NCBI RefSeq assembly: GCF_014384805.1
Contig: NZ_JACRSS010000005.1
Location: forward strand, 62,001 to 126,000
Direction: 5' to 3'
Length of the DNA stretch: 64,000 bases
DNA from: Guopingia tenuis
GTDB lineage: Bacteria; Bacillota; Clostridia; Christensenellales; Christensenellaceae
Part shown: one piece after another, positions 59,783 through 64,000 of the stretch
Numbering within the stretch: the stretch's first letter is position 1
Layout of the letters: each line of letters begins with the position of its first letter
Translations under genes and position numbers: made by a program
The notes under the pieces: generated by a model
What the model was told of the DNA's origin: nothing
Databases searched by the model: none
What the model saw: only the letters and a program-made list of their open reading frames with translations

Positions 59783-60072
59783 CATTGAAACAGGATACAT
59801 ATCGCTGCGGCACAAGAAGCTGGCCCGCCCAAATTATCGCATGGGATCGTTGCCTTGCGTGAGAATAATTTCAGGTTTGCCGGGGATCAGACTGTGAATA
59901 AACATGAAAGGAATTCTAATGGCGAGATGCGTCTATTCTGAGAAAGGAATGCTCTCGAAGAAGCGGTGCTTTTTATACTTTCGCGTTTTATTGCAAAAAT
60001 GACGGTTCTATTGTACACTAAAGACAGATAGAATAAAGGGAACCCCATGGGGATGAAAAAAGGAGGAACGAT
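59783..60072. other. Intergenic stretch upstream of the DUF4190 gene
   Basis: It holds only the promoter at 59991 and a GGAGGAACG ribosome site at 60062-60070; no gene is seen. Confidence 0.5.
59991..60019 (+). promoter_or_regulatory. Promoter of the Gly-Tyr-Pro-rich protein gene
   Basis: TTGCAA (59991-59996), 17-base spacer, TACACT (60014-60019). Confidence 0.55.
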
Positions 60073-60840
60073 ATGGACGAGCAAAGGAACCATGATAATG
60101 CCCACCCGGAAAACTATGAGTATACCCAGCAGCCCTTTTATGGGCAGGCGGAACCGCCGGTGCAGCCGGCCGCGCAGCAGCCGCCGGTGAACGGGCAGGC
60201 TGTTCCGGAACAGCCGCCGACGCCTCCAAAGGACGAGCAGCCGGCGAACCCTCCGCAGCCCGGCCCCGGGCAGCCGCCGCCCATACCGCCCCAGGGCGGG
60301 CCGCAGGCCCAGGGATATTATGACCCCGCGACGGCATCTTATACCCAGCCGGGGCCGTATCCGCCAAATCCCGGCTACCGGCCTCCGCAGCCTGGCCCAG
60401 GGTATCAAACAGGCCCGGGATATCAGGCAGGCCCGACGCCGCCTGGCCCGGGATATCAGCCGAATCCCGGCTATCAGCCTCCGGGATATCAGCCCAACCC
60501 CGGCTATCATTATCCGCCCCATCCCGGCTATCAGCAGCCCGGCGCCTATGCGAATCCTGCCGCGGTTTCCCAAAAGAGCGGCATGGGGATTGCGGCCATG
60601 GTCTGCGGCATAGCCAGCATTGTGTTCTGTTTTGTATTTTATATCGGCATCCCCTGCGGCATTGTGGGGCTGGTGCTGGGTATCGTTGCCAACCGGAAAG
60701 AAAAGAGCGGCATGGCTCTGGCCGGCATCATCACCGGCGCCATTGGAACCGCCCTTTCCATCTTCATCCTTGTGGTGCTCATCGGAGAGTTCGCAACGGG
60801 ATATTACAGCAACTGGTGGGACTTCACGGATTCCATTTGA
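60073..60840 (+). CDS. Gly-Tyr-Pro-rich membrane protein with DUF4190 domain
   Basis: A 255-residue protein. The first 170 residues are disordered and built from Pro/Gln/Gly/Tyr repeats, many of the form PGYQ or NPGYQPP. The last 85 residues carry two membrane segments with the DUF4190 pattern (GMGIAAMVCGIASIVFCFVF, then GIVGLVLGIVANRKEKSGMA). Function is unknown. The repeats at DNA level are similar but not identical. Own promoter and terminator. Confidence 0.82.
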   Translation: MDEQRNHDNAHPENYEYTQQPFYGQAEPPVQPAAQQPPVNGQAVPEQPPTPPKDEQPANPPQPGPGQPPPIPPQGGPQAQGYYDPATASYTQPGPYPPNPGYRPPQPGPGYQTGPGYQAGPTPPGPGYQPNPGYQPPGYQPNPGYHYPPHPGYQQPGAYANPAAVSQKSGMGIAAMVCGIASIVFCFVFYIGIPCGIVGLVLGIVANRKEKSGMALAGIITGAIGTALSIFILVVLIGEFATGYYSNWWDFTDSI

Positions 60841-60852
60841 AAGGGAAAATAG

Positions 60853-60883
60853 TAAAAACAGGCGGAATTCCGCCTGTTTTTTT
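60853..60883 (+). terminator. Terminator of the DUF4190 gene
   Basis: AAAAACAGGCGG, loop AATT, CCGCCTGTTTTTTT. Confidence 0.9.
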
Positions 60884-61176
60884 GTACTAGGGAATGTTTT
60901 CGGCAATATAAAAGGGGCATGGGAATACGGCAGGAAAGCAGGCCGGCATTTTGCAGAGAACCGGTTGTTTATTTGCAGCATTCACAGGAATATCCCCCGT
61001 TTTTCCCGTTCAGACCTTTCTGTGCCTTGCGGCAAAAAAGGCTGATGGGAGCGGCTCTGTAAAGAGGCGGGAATCGCTATGGCCCCTTGTTTTTATGAGA
61101 TTGGAATGACAAAATTGTTGAAGCGGCGCGGGGAAAATGATATAGTAATACGGGAAAAAGAAAAGAGGGCAGGTAT
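60884..61176. other. Intergenic stretch before the HAD phosphatase gene
   Basis: No gene or structure was found except the promoter at 61118. Confidence 0.5.
61118..61146 (+). promoter_or_regulatory. Promoter of the gph-sigma operon
   Basis: TTGAAG (61118-61123), 17-base spacer, TATAGT (61141-61146). Confidence 0.55.
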
Positions 61177-61857
61177 ATGAAGCAGAAGATTCGTCTCGCA
61201 GTTTTTGACCTGGATGGGACCCTGGCGGATACCATTCCGGATCTGGCCGGCGCGATGGCGCATATATTGAAAAAATACGGCAATTTCGGCGATGTGGAGC
61301 CGCTGGTCCGGCGCAGTGTGGGCCGGGGCGTCTATGTCCTTTTTGAAAAAGTATATGGGGAGCTTGGGATCGACAGCCAGAGCCGTTTGGCGGATGTGGA
61401 GGCATATAAGGCATATTATGCAGCCCATTGCTTCCAAAAGACCCGCCTATATCCCCATACCGTTGCCGTGCTGGAGGAGCTGAAAAGGCGGGGGATTCAT
61501 CTGGCGGTTGCCACCATGAAGCCCCGGGAGGCCACCCATGAGGTGCTGCGGCAAACCGGCCTTTTGCCCTATATGGAGGCCGTCTATGCCCAGGAGGACA
61601 TGGAACGGCCCAAGCCTGAGCCGTGGTGTGTTGTCCATCTGGCGGAGGAATTTGGCGTTCCCCTGTCGGAAACGGCCATGATTGGCGACAGTCTGAACGA
61701 TGTTGGCGCAGGAAAGGCCGCCGGGGCGGTCAGTGTGGCCGTGCTGGGCGGATATGCCGATCCGGAGGAGATGCGCCGCAGCGGCGCGGATTATGTGATA
61801 GACGATATCGGATGCGTCCGGGATATTTTTGAAGGGGGAGACACCTATGGTGATTGA
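61177..61857 (+). CDS. gph: HAD-family hydrolase, phosphoglycolate phosphatase type
   Basis: A 226-residue HAD phosphatase with all four motifs: DLDGTLADT (nucleophile Asp), ATMKPREAT (motif II Thr), KPEPWC (Lys) and IGDSLNDV (acidic pair). An alpha-helical cap follows motif I. It may clear 2-phosphoglycolate or another phosphoester; pyrophosphatase PpaX-like roles are possible. It overlaps the anti-sigma antagonist gene by 11 bases and so is tied to that operon. Confidence 0.85.
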   Translation: MKQKIRLAVFDLDGTLADTIPDLAGAMAHILKKYGNFGDVEPLVRRSVGRGVYVLFEKVYGELGIDSQSRLADVEAYKAYYAAHCFQKTRLYPHTVAVLEELKRRGIHLAVATMKPREATHEVLRQTGLLPYMEAVYAQEDMERPKPEPWCVVHLAEEFGVPLSETAMIGDSLNDVGAGKAAGAVSVAVLGGYADPEEMRRSGADYVIDDIGCVRDIFEGGDTYGD

Positions 61858-62158
61858 AAAGAAGTTTGACGCGGCGGAGAACTGCTGGCGGATTCAGTTG
61901 TTTGGAGATATCGACATCTATAACGCGCCGGAGCTGAAAAAAGAGCTGCTGGGCGCGACGGATGCGGATATCTGCCTGGACTGCGCGCATCTGAAATACA
62001 TCGATTCCACGGGATTGGGCGTGCTGGTGGCGGCCCTCAAGGAGCTGCAGAAAAAGCAGCACGGCATCGTCATCCGGGGGCTCAAACCCCATCTTTATAA
62101 GCTGTTTACCCTGACCAACCTGCACACGCTGTTTACGATTGAGGAGCCAAGCGAATGA
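61847..62158 (+). CDS. STAS-domain anti-sigma factor antagonist (RsbV/SpoIIAA-like)
   Basis: A 103-residue STAS protein. The phosphorylatable Ser lies in YIDSTGLGVLVAALKEL, the standard switch motif. Unphosphorylated, it would bind the cognate anti-sigma factor and free sigma. The ATG at 61847 follows GGGGGAG inside the end of gph. Its stop overlaps the next start (ATGA). SpoIIE at the window start dephosphorylates such proteins in sporulation, but whether this one is SpoIIAA is unclear. Confidence 0.9.
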   Translation: MVIEKKFDAAENCWRIQLFGDIDIYNAPELKKELLGATDADICLDCAHLKYIDSTGLGVLVAALKELQKKQHGIVIRGLKPHLYKLFTLTNLHTLFTIEEPSE

Positions 62159-62544
62159 AACGAGATATTCTGACGCTGACATTCCCGGCCAAGGCCCAAT
62201 ATGTTCTGCCGTTGCGCCTGTATATTTCCGGTGTGGCAACCCGGATGGATTTCGCAGTGGACGCCATTGAGGATATCAAAACCGCTGTTTCCGAGGCATG
62301 CGTTCTGCTGTTGAGCGATGTGACGGGGGGCGACATGCGCATCTGCCTGGAGGCGGGGGACAATGAACTGGAGGCGGATTTCTGCCTGGAACGGCCCCGC
62401 TACGCGGGAGAGGCGGCTGCGGAGAACAGTACGGAGCTTTCCCAAATGATCCTGGAGGCAATGGCAAAGGACTGCCGGATCACCGAGAACGATGGGAGAA
62501 ATACGCGGATCGTCATGACATTTAGCAAAGGAAGCATGGGTTGA
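62155..62544 (+). CDS. RsbW/SpoIIAB-like anti-sigma protein with degenerate ATPase motifs
   Basis: A 129-residue protein at the anti-sigma kinase position of the operon and with the GHKL-like fold (DFAVDAIEDIKTAVSEACVL). The N-box Asn that binds magnesium is replaced: canonical SEACTNA is SEACVLL here (Leu51). No DxGxG or GxG loop follows (AGDNELEADFCLERPRY instead). It may hold sigma without being a kinase, or need the second ATPase at 63386. Its start overlaps the STAS gene and its end overlaps the sigma gene. Confidence 0.75.
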   Translation: MKRDILTLTFPAKAQYVLPLRLYISGVATRMDFAVDAIEDIKTAVSEACVLLLSDVTGGDMRICLEAGDNELEADFCLERPRYAGEAAAENSTELSQMILEAMAKDCRITENDGRNTRIVMTFSKGSMG

Positions 62545-63281
62545 CACAGAAATTAACGGACGACGAAATCAAAAAGCTGTTTGACGAATATTCGCAGACA
62601 GGGGATATTGCCGCACGGAACACGCTTCTGGAGCATTATCTCTATATGGCGCAGATTATTGCGAAGAAGTTTACCGGCCGCGGCGTGGAATATGAGGACC
62701 TGCTGCAGGTGGCTTCCATGGCTCTTGTCAAGGCTATTGAGCGGTTTGACCCCAGCCGGGGCATCAAATTCACCAGCTTTGCCGCGCCCTCTCTTATCGG
62801 AGAGATCAAGAACTATTTCCGGGATAAGACCCGGCTTCTGCATATTTCCCGCAGGGACAGCGAGCAGCTCATGCAGCTGGCAGAGGCGAAGGAAAAGCTG
62901 GGCCGAGAGGGCGGAAGATACCGTCCGGCAGATTTGGCGAAGGTCATGAACCTTTCGGAAGAGCGGGTGCTGGAGCTTTTGGAAATGCAGCGGGCCGCGT
63001 CGGTTTCCTCGCTGGAACGCTATGCCACGGAGGACGAGGATTCCACGCTGGGCGATTTTATCGGGGAGGACGACCGCAGCTTTACGGATATCGAAAACCG
63101 GGATTTTCTGCGGTATGCCATGTCCAAGCTATCGGAACAGGAGCAGACCATTCTGCGGGAGCGCTTCTGGAACAACAAATCCCAGAAGCTGGTGGCGGAA
63201 AAGCTGGGCGTCTCGCAAATGTATATCTCCCGGGCCGAGAAGAAAATCATGGAAAAACTGCGCAAAACCTATATGGAATAG
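62541..63281 (+). CDS. RNA polymerase sigma factor, sigma-B/F/G type
   Basis: A 246-residue group 3 sigma-70 factor. Region 2 is at about 25-100 (EYEDLLQVASMALVKAIERF, GIKFTSFAAPSLIGEIKNYF), region 3 at about 115-170 and region 4 at about 185-245 (LSEQEQTILRERFWNNKSQK, LGVSQMYISRAEKKIMEKL). It starts with TTG overlapping the upstream stop (TTGA) behind AAAGGAAGC. Operon order STAS-antisigma-sigma is shared by spoIIA and sigB operons. The non-canonical anti-sigma argues against a plain sigma-F, so stress or another sporulation role stays open. Confidence 0.9.
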   Translation: MTQKLTDDEIKKLFDEYSQTGDIAARNTLLEHYLYMAQIIAKKFTGRGVEYEDLLQVASMALVKAIERFDPSRGIKFTSFAAPSLIGEIKNYFRDKTRLLHISRRDSEQLMQLAEAKEKLGREGGRYRPADLAKVMNLSEERVLELLEMQRAASVSSLERYATEDEDSTLGDFIGEDDRSFTDIENRDFLRYAMSKLSEQEQTILRERFWNNKSQKLVAEKLGVSQMYISRAEKKIMEKLRKTYME

Positions 63282-63385
63282 TTTGAACCTGGGGTAAAGC
63301 GGTTACATATAAAGAAAATAAAGGGGCATCACGGCAGGAAAATTCATTTTGGCTTTAGTCCCTTAGGTATTGGCAGGGATGATCC

Positions 63386-63781
63386 ATGTGCAACATGTGC
63401 AAAACGATACAGGTACGCTCTCTTGCGGAAATCCATGAGGCGGTTACCCTTGTCCTGGAGGAGACGCAGCAGGTCTGCGGGACGTTGCAGGAAGAGGAGA
63501 GCTTCCAGATAAAACTGATTTTAAACGAATTGCTGGCCAACAGCCTGGCCCATTCCCATCCGGCCTATGCGCGGGTGTTGTTCCGGATGCGGGATAACAT
63601 GCTGGAATGCTGTGTGCTGGATCCCGGCGATGGCTTCCCCGGCGCGCAGCAGGCGGTCCGGCAGCCTTGTCCCGGCGTTTTCAGCGAATGTGGGAGAGGG
63701 ATTTTTCTCGTCAAGACTTTCGCTGACTGGATCCGGTATAACCGGCGGGGAAATGTGGTTCTCTTTGGTTACCAGCTGTAG
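63386..63781 (+). CDS. HATPase-type serine kinase / anti-sigma factor
   Basis: A 131-residue GHKL ATPase with all expected motifs: N-box LILNELLANSLAHS (Asn52), G1 box LDPGDGFP and G2 box ECGRGIFLVKTF. It resembles RsbW/RsbT-like kinases. It lies 104 bases after the sigma gene. It could be the true kinase for the STAS protein, complementing the degenerate protein at 62155. The N-terminal MCNMCK has two Cys. Confidence 0.85.
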   Translation: MCNMCKTIQVRSLAEIHEAVTLVLEETQQVCGTLQEEESFQIKLILNELLANSLAHSHPAYARVLFRMRDNMLECCVLDPGDGFPGAQQAVRQPCPGVFSECGRGIFLVKTFADWIRYNRRGNVVLFGYQL

Positions 63782-63811
63782 CGGCAGAGGAAAGAGAAAA
63801 AATGTAAAAAA

Positions 63812-63851
63812 AGAAGGATTCCTGCGGCAAAGCAGGAATTTTCTTTTTTTT
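63812..63851 (+). terminator. Terminator of the partner-switch operon
   Basis: ATTCCTGC pairs with GCAGGAAT around loop GGCAAA, followed by TTTTCTTTTTTTT. Confidence 0.85.
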
Positions 63852-63894
63852 GGAGAAATGTATTATATTAAAGAATTTGCGGGGGTATGCACTC

Positions 63895-64000
63895 ATGGTC
63901 CGTCGGACAAGCGCGCGGCGAACAAAGCGTAAAAAAAAGTTTCAACTGGATAGAAAGTGGATGCTGGGAATCGGCGGCGCGGCGGCGGTGGCGATAGTCT
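63895..64000 (+). CDS. Membrane-anchored protein, N-terminal fragment (cut by window edge)
   Basis: The open frame from the ATG at 63895 runs to the window end: MVRRTSARRTKRKKKFQLDR, then a hydrophobic stretch that looks like a signal anchor (GIGGAAAVAIV). GGGGG (63881-63885) is 9 bases upstream. Strongly basic tails before a membrane anchor are common in clostridial wall and sporulation proteins, but identity cannot be given. Confidence 0.6.
   Translation, partial: MVRRTSARRTKRKKKFQLDRKWMLGIGGAAAVAIV

Noticed and set aside
60100..60560. Gly-Tyr-Pro tract as a DNA tandem repeat array or CRISPR
   Set aside because: The repeats are at protein level with variable spacing and codon changes; there are no constant spacers.
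62541..63281. Naming the sigma gene sigF with spoIIAA and spoIIAB
   Set aside because: Operon order fits, but the anti-sigma lacks SpoIIAB ATPase motifs, so the neutral name was kept.

Overview
The window reads as chromosomal DNA of an anaerobic, spore-forming (or spore-gene-carrying) member of the Clostridia (Bacillota). The grounds are AGGAGG-type ribosome sites, sporulation genes (SpoIIE, SpoIID, a SpoIIQ-like LytM protein, a GerMN lipoprotein, a lone Spo0A output domain), a Phe T-box in front of pheST, the infC-rpmI-rplT cluster, LL-diaminopimelate aminotransferase, RqcH and a moderately high G+C content. A bile-salt-hydrolase-like enzyme suggests a gut habitat. Genus cannot be decided from sequence alone; placement in Christensenellales or a relative is only a guess.

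Layout. 1-6.5 kb: small proteins, spoIIE and a 1095-residue fusion of an AMP-forming acyl ligase, an acyl carrier protein and an alpha-oxoamine synthase. 6.5-9.8 kb: a surface O-acylation set (DUF4358-like lipoprotein, MBOAT, DHHW). 9.8-17.6 kb: two XRE regulators, a VanY-type peptidase, metA with acetyl-CoA-type signature, serine acetyltransferase, ogt, rqcH and a GerMN lipoprotein. 17.7-25.7 kb: a LacI-controlled catabolic locus with a class III aminotransferase, a ribose-type ABC importer and a FucI-family protein; two LacI-type operators are visible. 25.8-28.2 kb: rph, an XTP/dITP pyrophosphatase, a phosphodiesterase and four tRNAs (Arg, His, Gln, Lys).

28.2-32.2 kb is an accessory island at tRNA-Lys: a 12-bp repeat of the tRNA 3' end, a tyrosine-integrase C-terminal remnant, two related palindromic repeats, a receiver-less Spo0A domain protein, a 51-residue Asn/Gln-rich protein and an XRE-ImmA-WYL regulatory module without visible cargo. 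32.4-44.8 kb holds transporters (YitT, two MATE, an EamA half-transporter, MFS, SSS), a LysM protein with an attenuator-like leader, dapL and a LarA-like protein. 44.9-50.6 kb: an iron-sulfur DUF362 protein behind a MerR-type promoter, spoIID, a spoIIQ-like gene, a phosphohexomutase and a zinc-ribbon protein. 50.6-58.5 kb: infC (apparent AUA start) with rpmI and rplT, a SpoU-type methyltransferase, an aldo/keto reductase interrupted by one stop codon, a lipoprotein and the T-box-pheS-pheT unit. 58.7-64 kb: the bile salt hydrolase, a Gly-Tyr-Pro-rich membrane protein, a HAD phosphatase and a sigma-B/F-type partner-switch operon.

The best candidates for undescribed biology are the ligase-ACP-oxoamine synthase fusion, the aminotransferase/importer/FucI-like locus, and the Spo0A-domain island at tRNA-Lys. 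No CRISPR array, rRNA, complete insertion sequence or recognisable defence system was seen.
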